The notes under the pieces are model-generated. The model made no database searches and was not told where the DNA came from. It was given only the letters and a program-made list of their open reading frames with translations. Shown piece after piece: positions 53,675 through 62,258 of a stretch of DNA of 64,000 nt (within the stretch, counting starts at the first letter, position 1; each line of letters begins with the position of its first letter). Origin of the DNA: Bradyrhizobiaceae bacterium PARB1 (lineage in GTDB: Bacteria; Pseudomonadota; Alphaproteobacteria; Rhizobiales; Xanthobacteraceae); NCBI GenBank assembly GCA_002256345.1, contig NKIY01000003.1:496001-560000 (forward strand), written 5' to 3'. Made by a program: the position numbers and the translations under genes.

Positions 53675-54559
53675 ATGACCGCATTCACCCTCGCGCATCT
53701 ATCCGACCCGCATGTCCCCCCGATGCCCGAGCCGGAATGGCGCGAGCTGCTCAGCCAGCGCGTGCTCGGCTACATCAACTGGAAGCGCAACCGACATCTG
53801 TACCATCGCCGCGACATGCTCGACGTGCTCGTCGCCGACATGCAGGCGCAGCATCCGGACCACATCGCGGTGACCGGCGATCTCGTCAATCTCGCGCTGA
53901 AAGCCGAATTCCCGCGCGCGCGGCGCTGGATCGAGGTGGTTGGCAAGCCGAACGACGTGTCGCTGGTGCCCGGCAATCACGATGCCTATGTGCACGGTGC
54001 AGCGGAAAAATTCGCCGAGACGTTCGGCGACTATATATGCAGCGATGAGGCGGCTGAGCCAAACTTCCCTTATCTGCGCATCCGTGAACCCGTGGCGCTG
54101 ATCGGCGTATCATCGGGCGTATCGACAGCGCCCTTCATGGCAACGGGCTGGCTCGGCGATCCACAGCGCGAAGCGCTTGATCGCCTGCTCGCGAGCCTCT
54201 CCGATACGCATCTGTTTCGCGTGCTGCTCATTCATCATCCGCTGCGTTCCGAGAAATGGATGAAGCGGCTGACCGACTCCGATGCATTGCAGGCACTGCT
54301 CAAACGCCACGGTGTCGAGCTGATCCTGCACGGGCATGACCACATTCACTCGACCATGTGGTTCGAAGGTCCGCAACGTCGCATCCCGGCCATCGGCGTG
54401 CCGTCGGCCTCATCGCTGGCGCATGGCCACAAGCCCGCTGCAGCGTACAATTTGTTTGCCATCGCACGCGACGGCGAACGCTGGCGATGCGAGCAGACGG
54501 TGCGCGGCTTCGGCGACAGCAATGTGGTGCATGAGCTGAAGCGAACGGTGCTGGTCTGA
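53675..54559 (+). CDS. Metallophosphoesterase
   Basis: Calcineurin-type phosphoesterase (294 aa) with the metal motifs LAHLSDPHV at the N terminus, VTGDLVNLAL, VPGNHDAYVH and LHGHDHIHSTM. Such enzymes hydrolyse phosphomonoesters or cyclic nucleotides. No signal peptide. It sits between a nudix gene and a hypothetical protein that converges on it. Confidence 0.93.
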   Translation: MTAFTLAHLSDPHVPPMPEPEWRELLSQRVLGYINWKRNRHLYHRRDMLDVLVADMQAQHPDHIAVTGDLVNLALKAEFPRARRWIEVVGKPNDVSLVPGNHDAYVHGAAEKFAETFGDYICSDEAAEPNFPYLRIREPVALIGVSSGVSTAPFMATGWLGDPQREALDRLLASLSDTHLFRVLLIHHPLRSEKWMKRLTDSDALQALLKRHGVELILHGHDHIHSTMWFEGPQRRIPAIGVPSASSLAHGHKPAAAYNLFAIARDGERWRCEQTVRGFGDSNVVHELKRTVLV

Positions 54560-54596
54560 ATGCCGGGTGGCAAACGCAGCATGCCCACCCAGCAGA

Positions 54597-55157
54597 TCAA
54601 TGTCCGCGCGTCGAGACGAACAGCGCCAGGGCGAACAGCCCGATTGCGCCAACCACAACTCCGAACACGAACGGCCAAAACCCGCTGCGCTGCTTCGCCA
54701 CCGGCGCCGGTTTCGCTTCCAGCGGCACCGCGGCAGTCGCCAGCGCATGTTCGCGCTCGACCATGCGACGGGCGATGTAATCCGTAACGGCCTTCACCAT
54801 CGCCTGCACGTCATGCGATTCGGCCAGCACCTTGCGCCCGAAGCGGCTGTCCTGCACGAGCCGGTAGCTGCGCTTGTCGCGCCCCATCACCACATGGGCG
54901 ATCATGTCGATCCACAGCCGTGGCGTGTCGCCCTGGCTGATGCCGCGATCGAACAACTCGATATCGTGAGGGATTTCGGCGAACAGCGGATCGAGCGCCT
55001 CGTTGAGGATTTCGAGCCGGGCCATCTCGGCATCGCGCAGATCAACGACCACGCCGGTGCGGTCGGCCGCTTCGATCCTGGCCTGCCGGAGGGCATCACG
55101 CAGTCGCCTTGGCTGGGTGTCGTTGGCTGCATCGTTCACACCGCTTGCCACACCCAT
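54597..55157 (-). CDS. Hypothetical tail-anchored protein
   Basis: A 186-aa protein I do not recognise. The first about 140 residues are a soluble alpha-helical domain (RLRDALRQARIEAADRTGVV, FDRGISQGDTPRLWIDMIAH, MGRDKRSYRLVQDSRFGRKV), then a Pro/Ala linker and a C-terminal membrane helix (FWPFVFGVVVGAIGLFALAL) with a short basic tail, so it looks tail-anchored with the bulk in the cytoplasm. The neighbouring genes give no clue to function. Confidence 0.7.
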   Translation of the reverse strand: MGVASGVNDAANDTQPRRLRDALRQARIEAADRTGVVVDLRDAEMARLEILNEALDPLFAEIPHDIELFDRGISQGDTPRLWIDMIAHVVMGRDKRSYRLVQDSRFGRKVLAESHDVQAMVKAVTDYIARRMVEREHALATAAVPLEAKPAPVAKQRSGFWPFVFGVVVGAIGLFALALFVSTRGH

Positions 55158-55262
55158 CGGAACTCCGCCTCACGCCTGCCGCACCACGCCAATTAACCTA
55201 TCAGTAACCACAAGCGCCCGAAAGGGCGTTAGTTTCCAGAGGCTTGGCTCAGAAGCCAAAAC

Positions 55263-55291
55263 GGCCCCATCCGGTTGGGCCGGATGGGGCC
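55263..55291 (-). terminator. Strong hairpin, likely terminator of the DUF4170 gene
   Basis: GGCCCCATCCGG-TTGGG-CCGGATGGGGCC is a perfect 12-bp stem with a 5-nt loop. On the minus strand it is followed by GTTTTGG. It lies 72 nt downstream of the DUF4170 stop. The nearby 55200-55262 also has small hairpins. Confidence 0.6.
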
Positions 55292-55362
55292 ATCTTGCGA
55301 CTTGTGCGTTTCCCGTGAGGCTGGGCTGCGGCGCTCTTGGGGGCAAGCCGCAAGCTTGGAAA

Positions 55363-55572
55363 TCAAGCGACTTGGCGGCTCGGCTCTTCCACGATGGAGA
55401 ATCGAACGCCGGCGCGGTGACGGTTTTCCTCCGACACGGCCTTCCAGGCTTCCTCGGCCTGCTTGCGGGTCTTGAACGGGCCCTGAACCTGGGCGGACCC
55501 CTCAACCAGCTTGTGGAAGTTCATCGAACCGAATTCGCCGCCGATGACCCAGAAATTGCTACCGTTGGACAT
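55363..55572 (-). CDS. DUF4170 domain-containing small protein
   Basis: A 69-aa soluble protein. DUF4170 marks are FWVIGGEFGSMNFHKL and the GPFKTRKQAEEAWKAVSEEN block, with RFSIVEEPS near the end. GAGGAGAACGAC precedes the ATG at 55572. The family is widespread in Alphaproteobacteria and not characterised. Confidence 0.85.
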   Translation of the reverse strand: MSNGSNFWVIGGEFGSMNFHKLVEGSAQVQGPFKTRKQAEEAWKAVSEENRHRAGVRFSIVEEPSRQVA

Positions 55573-55718
55573 GTCGTTCTCCTCAGACTTCTCTTACATT
55601 CGTGACATGCGCGCCGCATTCACCGTGTGCAGAGATAACGACAATCTTGCCGAAATCGCCATATGCCTTGTGTTTGAATGGTGATGCGATGTAACATCAT
55701 CACTTGTCATAAATGTAA

Positions 55719-55728
55719 TTTTGTAAAA
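55719..55728. promoter_or_regulatory. Candidate operator upstream of the ScfR/RamB-type regulator
   Basis: TTTTGTAAAA, in an AT-rich leader with repeated TGTAA, 10 nt before the start codon. RamB/ScfR-type proteins bind TTTGCAAA-like palindromes and often their own promoter, so autoregulation is possible. Confidence 0.3.
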
Positions 55729-55738
55729 ACTGTAAATC

Positions 55739-57184
55739 ATGGCGACTGATACCAACAAGAAGCTGTTCGTGGGCCCCCGTTTCCGGCGGATTCGGCAGCA
55801 ACTCGGCCTGTCGCAGACCCAGATGGCCGAGGGGCTGGGCATTTCGCCGAGCTACATCAACCTGATTGAGCGTAACCAGCGCCCCGTCACGGCCCAGCTT
55901 CTGCTGCGGCTGGCGGAAACTTACGATCTCGACCTGCGCGATCTCGCGACGGCGGATGAGGATCGTTTCTTTGCGGAGCTGAACGAGATTTTCTCCGATC
56001 CGCTGTTTCGCCAGATCGACCTGCCGAAACAGGAGCTGCGCGATCTCGCGGAGCTATGCCCCGGCGTGACGCATTCGCTGCAGCGGCTTTATGCGGCTTA
56101 CACCGAAGCGCGGCGCGGCGAGACGATGGTAGCGGCGCAGATGGCCGATCGGCACGACGGCGCGTCCTATGAGGGCAACCCGATCGAGCGTGTGCGCGAT
56201 CTGATCGAAGCCAACCGGAATTACTTTCCGGAGCTGGAGACGGCAGCGGAGACGCTACGCGACGAGATCAATGTGCCGTCGCAGGATCTATTTGCGGCGC
56301 TTAGCGAACGGCTGCGGGAAAAATACTCGATCGTCACCCGCATCATGCCGGTGGATGTGATGCGCGAGACGCTGCGACGGTTCGACCGGCATCGGCGGCA
56401 ATTGCTGATCTCCGAAATGGTGGACGCGCCCGGCCGCGCATTTCAGGTCGCGTTCCAGATCGGACTGGTCGAATGCTCGTCGAATTTCGAGAGCATCATC
56501 GGCCGCGCCGGGCCGCTCGCCGATACGCAGCGCCGGCTCTATCGCATCACCCTCGCCAACTACTACGCCGCCGCCGTGCTGATGCCCTATGCGGCGTTTC
56601 ATGCAGCCGCGGAAGCGCTGAGCTACGACGTGCAGGTGCTCGGCCAGCGCTTCAATGTCGGCTTCGAGCAGATCTGCCATCGCCTCACCACGCTGCAGCG
56701 GCCGAACGCCCGCGGCGTACCGTTCTTCATGCTGCGCGTGGACAATGCCGGCAATGTCTCGAAGCGTTTTTCGTCGGGCACGTTCCCGTTCTCGAAATTC
56801 GGCGGCACCTGCCCACTGTGGAATGTGCATTCCACCTTCGACACGCCGGACCGCCTGCTGCAGCAGGTCATCGAGCTCCCCGACGGCAACCGCTATTTCT
56901 CCATCGCGCAGACGCTGCGCCGCTCGCCAGCGCCACATCCGCACCCCCAGCCGCGCTTCGCCATCGGCCTCGGCTGCGAGATTCGTCATGCGAGCAAGCT
57001 GGTCTATTCGGCAGGCCTCGATCTGGAAAAGGTCGAGGGCACACCGATCGGCGTAAACTGCCGGCTGTGCGAACGTGAAAATTGCAGCCAACGCGCGGAG
57101 CCGCCGATCACACGAACGCTCATTCTCGACGAGAACACACGGCGGGTGTCGAGCTTTGCATTCAGCAACGCACGGGAGATCTAG
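55739..57184 (+). CDS. XRE-family transcriptional regulator, ScfR/RamB (short-chain fatty acid) type
   Basis: Regulator of 481 aa with a helix-turn-helix (about 13-67, RRIRQQLGLSQTQMAEGLGI, then SPSYINLIERNQRPV), an IrrE-like central domain (YYAAAVLMPYAAFHAAAEAL, where the HExxH motif is lost) and a C-terminal DUF2083 zinc-ribbon-like region with CRLCERENCSQRAEPP. Relatives control propionate or acetate metabolism through acyl-CoA sensing. No Shine-Dalgarno is visible before the ATG; the gene may be leaderless. Confidence 0.88.
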   Translation: MATDTNKKLFVGPRFRRIRQQLGLSQTQMAEGLGISPSYINLIERNQRPVTAQLLLRLAETYDLDLRDLATADEDRFFAELNEIFSDPLFRQIDLPKQELRDLAELCPGVTHSLQRLYAAYTEARRGETMVAAQMADRHDGASYEGNPIERVRDLIEANRNYFPELETAAETLRDEINVPSQDLFAALSERLREKYSIVTRIMPVDVMRETLRRFDRHRRQLLISEMVDAPGRAFQVAFQIGLVECSSNFESIIGRAGPLADTQRRLYRITLANYYAAAVLMPYAAFHAAAEALSYDVQVLGQRFNVGFEQICHRLTTLQRPNARGVPFFMLRVDNAGNVSKRFSSGTFPFSKFGGTCPLWNVHSTFDTPDRLLQQVIELPDGNRYFSIAQTLRRSPAPHPHPQPRFAIGLGCEIRHASKLVYSAGLDLEKVEGTPIGVNCRLCERENCSQRAEPPITRTLILDENTRRVSSFAFSNAREI

Positions 57185-57210
57185 CGGAAGCGGTTTTCAC
57201 TATTTTTAGC

Positions 57211-57248
57211 CGGGTAATATTGACAGCCGAATTATACCCGGGCATTAA
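57211..57248 (+). promoter_or_regulatory. Candidate promoter and overlapping inverted repeat for the DUF1330 gene
   Basis: CGGGTA (57211-57216) and TACCCG (57235-57240) form an inverted repeat. Within it TTGACA (57220-57225), 17 nt spacer, then CATTAA (57243-57248) fit a sigma-70 promoter. A regulator bound here could block it. Confidence 0.35.
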
Positions 57249-57277
57249 TTGCGCCTTCTCGATTGAAAGGACGCATC

Positions 57278-57715
57278 GTGCCCATCCCTCCGCCTTGTTA
57301 TCTCGAACCCACACAGACCAATGGCCGACGCTTTGTCCGTCGGGAATTTGTGGGCAATCTCGTCATGCTGAATCTGCTCAGGTTCCGGGAGATTGCCGAT
57401 TACACCGCGCATCCCGAGCTTGCGCCGCCTTCACCGATCAGCGGATCGAGCGCCTTCGATTGCTACATCCGCCACACATTGCCGATCCTGCGCGCGACCG
57501 GCGGCGATCTGATCTTCCTTGGTACCGGCGGCTCGTTCCTGATTGGCCCCGAGGACGAGCATTGGGACAGCGTGATGCTGGTCCGACAGCAGAGCGTGGC
57601 CGCCTTTCTGGATTTCGCCGAGAACCAGGCCTATCTCGCCGGCCTCGGCCATCGCACCGCCGCCCTGCAGGACTCGCGCCTGCTTCCTCTTGATGAGCGA
57701 GCTTTGGCGGTCTAG
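57278..57715 (+). CDS. DUF1330-like protein
   Basis: A 145-aa protein beginning at GTG 57278 (AAAGGACGCATC upstream). The pattern FVGNLVMLNLLRFREIADY, then GSSAFDCYIRHTLPILRATG, GGDLIFLGTG and WDSVMLVRQQSVAAFLDFAE is that of dimeric alpha-beta barrel (DUF1330/antibiotic-biosynthesis-monooxygenase-like) proteins. Function unknown. Confidence 0.75.
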   Translation: MPIPPPCYLEPTQTNGRRFVRREFVGNLVMLNLLRFREIADYTAHPELAPPSPISGSSAFDCYIRHTLPILRATGGDLIFLGTGGSFLIGPEDEHWDSVMLVRQQSVAAFLDFAENQAYLAGLGHRTAALQDSRLLPLDERALAV

Positions 57716-57847
57716 CCGGGTGCCGCAATCGCCGCAAAGCGAAGTACTGTCATGGCCGGGACTTGACCCGGCCGTGACGGCTTGCTTGCTGGCCGGGACG
57801 AAACGCGAAGATGCTCGGCACGAGCATGCGATAACGAGGTGCGGTCG

Positions 57848-59077
57848 ATGCTGCGACGATCTATGCGATCTGGACTTCTGCTTGCTGCTACCGTGCTGCT
57901 GTCTCTCGCCTCGCCCGCCTCCGCCCAGCGCGGCGCTTCCTGCCATGGCGGCCAGAGCTTCGATCAATTCCTCGCCGGGCTGAAACAGCAGGCTGTTGCT
58001 GCAGGCGTCTCGCAGCGGGCAATGGCGGAGGCATCGCCCTATCTCGTCTACGACCAGGGCATCGTCAACCGCGACCGCGGGCAAAAAGTGTTCGGGCAAT
58101 TGTTCACGCAATTCGCCGGCCGCATGGCTGCGGACTACCGGATGCAGAACGGACAGCTCAAGATCAGGCAGCATGCCGCGGCTTTCGCGCGCGCCGAGAA
58201 GGAGTATGGCGTGCCGCCGGCCGTCATCGCAGCATTCTGGGCGCTGGAGAGCGATTTCGGCGTGCAGATGGGCAATCTGCAGACGCTGCGCTCTCTCGTC
58301 TCGCTGGCTTACGACTGCCGGCGCTCAAAGATGTTTCAGGACGAGACCATCGCCGCGCTGAAGATCATCGATCGCGGCGATCTCGCGCCCGCCGAGATGA
58401 TCGGCTCATGGGCCGGCGAACTCGGCCAGACGCAATTTCTGCCGACGCACTACTTCAACTACGCCGTGGATTATGACGGCGACGGCCATCGCAACCTGCT
58501 GCGCAGCCCCGCCGACGTGATCGGCTCCACCGCGCATTACATCGCAACCGGATTGAAATGGCGACGCGGCGAGCCGTGGCTACAGGAGGTGCGCGTCGGC
58601 GAGAACATCCCGTGGGATCAGGCCGACCTCACCGTGAAGCTGCCGCGCGCAAAGTGGGCATCGCTCGGCGTCAGCTATCCCGACGGCCGGCCGCTACCGA
58701 ATGACAACATGCCGGCCTCGCTGCTGCTGCCGATGGGGCGGCATGGCCCGGCCTTCCTCGCTTATGCGAATTTTGCCGCCTATACCGAATGGAACAACTC
58801 GCTGATCTATTCGACCACCGCGGCCTATCTCGCCACACGCATCAACGGCGCATCGAAGATGCGCGCGCCCTCGGCGCCGGTTGCGCAACTCTCGCATAAC
58901 GAGCTGCGCGAGCTTCAGCAATTGCTGGTCAAGCGTGGTTTCAATGTTGGCAAGGTGGACGGCATCCTCGGCCAGCAAAGCCGTACGGCTGTGAAGGCCA
59001 TGCAGGTGAAGTTCGACCTGCCCGCGGATTCCTGGCCGACGGCGGAGCTGCTTTCGGCGCTGAAATCCGGGCGATAA
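57848..59077 (+). CDS. Lytic murein transglycosylase (MltB family) with peptidoglycan-binding domain
   Basis: Cleaves the glycan strand of peptidoglycan in the periplasm (409 aa). Signal peptide of about 26 residues ends SPASA. The catalytic Glu134 is in AFWALESDFGVQMGNLQTLR; the second SLT signature is AGELGQTQFLPTHYFNYAVD. A C-terminal peptidoglycan-binding type 1 domain (about 345-405) begins LSHNELRELQQLLVKRGFNV and includes GKVDGILGQQSRTAVKAMQ. ATG at 57848 gives the signal peptide. Confidence 0.93.
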   Translation: MLRRSMRSGLLLAATVLLSLASPASAQRGASCHGGQSFDQFLAGLKQQAVAAGVSQRAMAEASPYLVYDQGIVNRDRGQKVFGQLFTQFAGRMAADYRMQNGQLKIRQHAAAFARAEKEYGVPPAVIAAFWALESDFGVQMGNLQTLRSLVSLAYDCRRSKMFQDETIAALKIIDRGDLAPAEMIGSWAGELGQTQFLPTHYFNYAVDYDGDGHRNLLRSPADVIGSTAHYIATGLKWRRGEPWLQEVRVGENIPWDQADLTVKLPRAKWASLGVSYPDGRPLPNDNMPASLLLPMGRHGPAFLAYANFAAYTEWNNSLIYSTTAAYLATRINGASKMRAPSAPVAQLSHNELRELQQLLVKRGFNVGKVDGILGQQSRTAVKAMQVKFDLPADSWPTAELLSALKSGR

Positions 59078-59179
59078 ATTTCTTCTCTTTTGTGATGCCG
59101 GGGCGGTTGAATTCGGCCAGCCCCGCCCCAAGTCCATGCAGCAGCATCTTTCTATGATCCCGCCGCTGCGCTTTGGCAT

Positions 59180-59704
59180 ATGTCACAAAAGAGCACCCCA
59201 ATGCCGTTCTATGATTCCATCGTACCCGCTTATCTGCAGATGCTGGGCACCATGTCCGCCGGGCTGAAAAAGGCCGAAGCCTACGCTGCGGCGAAGAAAA
59301 TCGAACCAGCAGTGCTGCTCGGCGTCAGGCTCTTCCCGGATATGCTGCCGCTCAGCCGGCAGGTCCAACTGGCCTGCGATTTCGCCACCAAGGGCAGCGC
59401 GCGGCTTTCAGGCAGCGAAGTGCCATCAGTGCCGGATACCGAAACCACGTTCGACGAATTGCAGCAGCGCATCGCTAAGACGGTTGATTACCTGAAGACC
59501 TACAAGCCCGAACAATTCGAGGGCGGCGAGACCCGGGAGATCACCTTCCCGACCGGTCCCGGCAAGACCACGACCCTCACCGGCCAGCAATTCCTCACCA
59601 GCTTCTCGCTCCCGAGCTTCTATTTCCACATCACCACAGCACACGGCATTCTCCGCATGTGCGGTGTCGATGTCGGCAAGCGCGACTTCCTCGGCGCGAA
59701 CTGA
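59180..59704 (+). CDS. DUF1993 domain-containing protein
   Basis: A 174-aa cytosolic protein of the DUF1993 family (DinB-like four-helix bundle). The pattern FYDSIVPAYLQMLGTMSAGL, KKAEAYAAAKKIEPAVLLGV, LFPDMLPLSRQVQLACDFAT and TFDELQQRIAKTVDYLKTYK matches it. The start could be the ATG at 59180 (MSQKSTPM) or the ATG at 59201, where the family opening begins; neither has a good ribosome-binding site. Function unknown. Confidence 0.85.
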   Translation: MSQKSTPMPFYDSIVPAYLQMLGTMSAGLKKAEAYAAAKKIEPAVLLGVRLFPDMLPLSRQVQLACDFATKGSARLSGSEVPSVPDTETTFDELQQRIAKTVDYLKTYKPEQFEGGETREITFPTGPGKTTTLTGQQFLTSFSLPSFYFHITTAHGILRMCGVDVGKRDFLGAN

Positions 59705-59882
59705 GCGACGATGCGGGAGGACAATCCAGTGCTCATCGTCGCCATGACGACATGGCCATTGCCCAATCCGCGCGCATTCGACCTGAACATTCTTTCGTCA
59801 CCGACGCACTGATCACCGCCTTGCCAACGGCGATTGCAATGCGCAATTCCATCTCCACCAGTCCACTTCCGGAGCTTCCCTG

Positions 59883-60974
59883 ATGAGCACGTCCAAACTC
59901 TTCGAGTCCTACAAACTCGGCAACATCACGCTGTCGAACCGCACGGCGATGGCGCCGCTGACGCGCAATCGCGCTGTGGACGGCTTCGTGCCGAACCCGC
60001 TGGCGGTCGATTACTACAGCCAGCGCGCATCCGCCGGCCTGCTGATCACCGAAGCCAGCCAGATCTCGCAGCAGGGCCAAGGCTACCAGGACACGCCCGG
60101 CATCTACACTAAAGAACAGGTCGCCGGCTGGAAGAAGGTGACCGACGCCGTACACGCCAAGGGCGGTCACATCTTCATCCAGCTCTGGCATGTCGGCCGC
60201 ATCTCGCATACCAGCCTGCAGCCGAATGGCGGGGCGCCGGTGTCAGCCTCGGCTATCACTGCCAAGACCAAGACATTCGTCGGCGGCACCTTTACCGATG
60301 TCTCCGAGCCGCGCGCCCTTGAACTCGCTGAAATTCCCGCCCTGATCGACGACTACAAGCGCGCCGCGAAGAACGCGGTCGAGGCCGGTTTCGACGGCGT
60401 CGAAATTCATGCGGCCAATGGCTATCTGCTCGAACAGTTCGCCCGCGCCACCACCAACAAGCGCACCGACGCCTATGGTGGCTCGATCGAGAACCGCGCG
60501 AAGCTGATGCTCGAAGTGGCGGGTGCCATCACGAAGGAAATCGGCGCCGACAAGACGGGCATCCGCATCTCGCCGGTGACGCCGGCCAACGATGCGGCCA
60601 TCGATCCGGAATCGCAAAAGCTGTTCGACTACATCACCGACGGGCTCAGCGCCGAGAAGCTGGTCTATCTCCACGTCGTCGAAGGCGCGACCGGTGGCCC
60701 GCGTGACAACGCGCCATTCGACTATGCGAGCCTGCGCAAGCGCTTCAAGGGCGCGTATATCGCAAATAACGGTTTCGATTTCGCGCTGGCGGAGAAACAG
60801 CTAGCGGCGGACGCGGCGGACCTGATCGCCTTCGGCAAGCCGTTCATCTCGAATCCGGATCTGGTCGAGCGGCTGAAGGCCGGCGCGCCGCTGAACGAAG
60901 CGGACAAGGCGACGTTCTACGGCGGCGGCGCGAAGGGCTACACGGACTATCCGGCGCTGGCGGCTGCGAAGTGA
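59883..60974 (+). CDS. Alkene reductase, old yellow enzyme family (NemA-like)
   Basis: FMN-dependent ene-reductase (363 aa) that reduces activated C=C bonds using NAD(P)H. Marks are KLGNITLSNRTAMAPLTRNR, the substrate-binding HVGRISHTSLQPNGGAPVSA, GFDGVEIHAANGYLLEQFAR and YGGSIENRAKLMLEVAGAIT, and FIGKP-type FGKPFISNPDLVERLKAGAP. GGAGC precedes the ATG. The substrate is not known; nitroesters or maleimides are usual in vitro. Confidence 0.93.
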   Translation: MSTSKLFESYKLGNITLSNRTAMAPLTRNRAVDGFVPNPLAVDYYSQRASAGLLITEASQISQQGQGYQDTPGIYTKEQVAGWKKVTDAVHAKGGHIFIQLWHVGRISHTSLQPNGGAPVSASAITAKTKTFVGGTFTDVSEPRALELAEIPALIDDYKRAAKNAVEAGFDGVEIHAANGYLLEQFARATTNKRTDAYGGSIENRAKLMLEVAGAITKEIGADKTGIRISPVTPANDAAIDPESQKLFDYITDGLSAEKLVYLHVVEGATGGPRDNAPFDYASLRKRFKGAYIANNGFDFALAEKQLAADAADLIAFGKPFISNPDLVERLKAGAPLNEADKATFYGGGAKGYTDYPALAAAK

Positions 60975-61195
60975 AGCTGCGGAGCAACTGTGGTTATCCC
61001 AAAGTGCGGCGCTCGTCCATCAGCATGACATGCTGCCCTTCCACGGAAAGCAGAGTGCAGGCGACGAGCACGCACCTCGCTTGAGACACGTGGCTCAGCG
61101 GTCCCAGATCCGGGATCGCTGAACCAGCTAATCCATGAGTTCAACCTGGCGTTTTCACAGCCGTGGATGCGACGGCAGAATCAGCCAGGCATCGT

Positions 61196-61219
61196 CTCAC
61201 TCAGCCTCTCACTCAGCCT
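61196..61219. repeat. 12-bp tandem duplication at the end of the Bug-type gene
   Basis: TCTCACTCAGCC is repeated exactly twice (61196-61207, 61208-61219). On the minus strand this gives GCTGAGTGA twice, so a second in-frame stop follows the real one by 12 nt. Confidence 0.8.
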
Positions 61220-62192
61220 TGGCTCCGGTCTCTTGAACGATCTTGGCCCATCGGGTCGCCTCGGCCTGCATATAGTCGGCATAGTCCTTGTCGGTCCCGC
61301 CAAGTACGATCGAGCCAAGCTCGACGAGACGTTTTTTTACGTCGGGCGACTGCAATGTTCTTTCCAACGCACCCGACAGTTTCCTGGTCACATCCTTCGG
61401 TGTGTCAGCCGGAACGAGAAGGCCTTGCCAGGCGCCGATATCCATTGTCTGCAATCCGAATGCTTCACGCATCGTAGGGACATTGGGGAGTTGGGGAATG
61501 CGCTGGGCATGGGTAACAGCGACCGCCTTCAACGCCCCGCTTTCCAGATGCGAGGAAATTTCGTTGATGGGCAGGAACATGAATTGCACGGAGCCGCCGA
61601 GCATATCCGTAATGGCCGGCGCGCTACCGCGATATGCAACATGCGCAGCTTTCGTTCCCGTCTCCTTGAGGAATAGCGCGCCGGCAAGGTGCAGCAGCGC
61701 GCCGCGTCCCGACGAGGCGTAATTTACCTTCCCATCCTGCTCCTTGAGCCAGGCGACCAGTTCGGCAGGATTGGTCGTGGGGACCGATTTGCTGACGACC
61801 AGCACGAGCGGAATCGTTGCAGTCAGCGAAATTGGTTCGAAGTCCTTCGCTTGAAATCCCGGATTCGCATATACCGAGGGCGCAAGTGCGACAGCCGAGG
61901 TCGCATAGAAAATAGAATAGCCGTCCGGGGCCGACTTCTTCGCCTCGACTGCGCCGAGATTACCTCCGGCACCGCCCTTGTTCTCGATGACGATCGAACC
62001 ACCGAGTTCGGTACCGAGCTTTTGGCCGACGATGCGCGCATTGATGTCTGCCGAGCCGCCGGGAGCAAAGGCAACAATCATCCGGACCGGACGAGCCGGG
62101 TAGTCGTCCGCTGCATGCAAAGGGGATTGAGCGAAGGTCACAACTGCCGTGACACCAATCAGACGCCGCGCAATATCCGTAAGTTTGGTCAT
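61209..62192 (-). CDS. Bug/TTT-family tripartite tricarboxylate-type substrate-binding protein
   Basis: Periplasmic receptor (327 aa) of the Bordetella uptake gene family. Signal peptide of about 28 residues, ending PLHAA; then YPARPVRMIVAFAPGGSADI, the Bug phosphate-loop motif, VIENKGGAGGNLGAVEAKKS, and YASSGRGALLHLAGALFLKE. The ATG at 62192 has GGAGGAAAATCGAA ahead. No TctA/TctB permease lies in the window, which is usual for Bug orphans. Ligand unknown; position suggests an organic acid handled by the next two enzymes. Confidence 0.92.
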   Translation of the reverse strand: MTKLTDIARRLIGVTAVVTFAQSPLHAADDYPARPVRMIVAFAPGGSADINARIVGQKLGTELGGSIVIENKGGAGGNLGAVEAKKSAPDGYSIFYATSAVALAPSVYANPGFQAKDFEPISLTATIPLVLVVSKSVPTTNPAELVAWLKEQDGKVNYASSGRGALLHLAGALFLKETGTKAAHVAYRGSAPAITDMLGGSVQFMFLPINEISSHLESGALKAVAVTHAQRIPQLPNVPTMREAFGLQTMDIGAWQGLLVPADTPKDVTRKLSGALERTLQSPDVKKRLVELGSIVLGGTDKDYADYMQAEATRWAKIVQETGAKAE

Positions 62193-62258
62193 TTCGATTT
62201 TCCTCCCCAGGAACATGATTGACCGTCTCGTTCTAACGAAGATCGGTCGGTCTGACGG

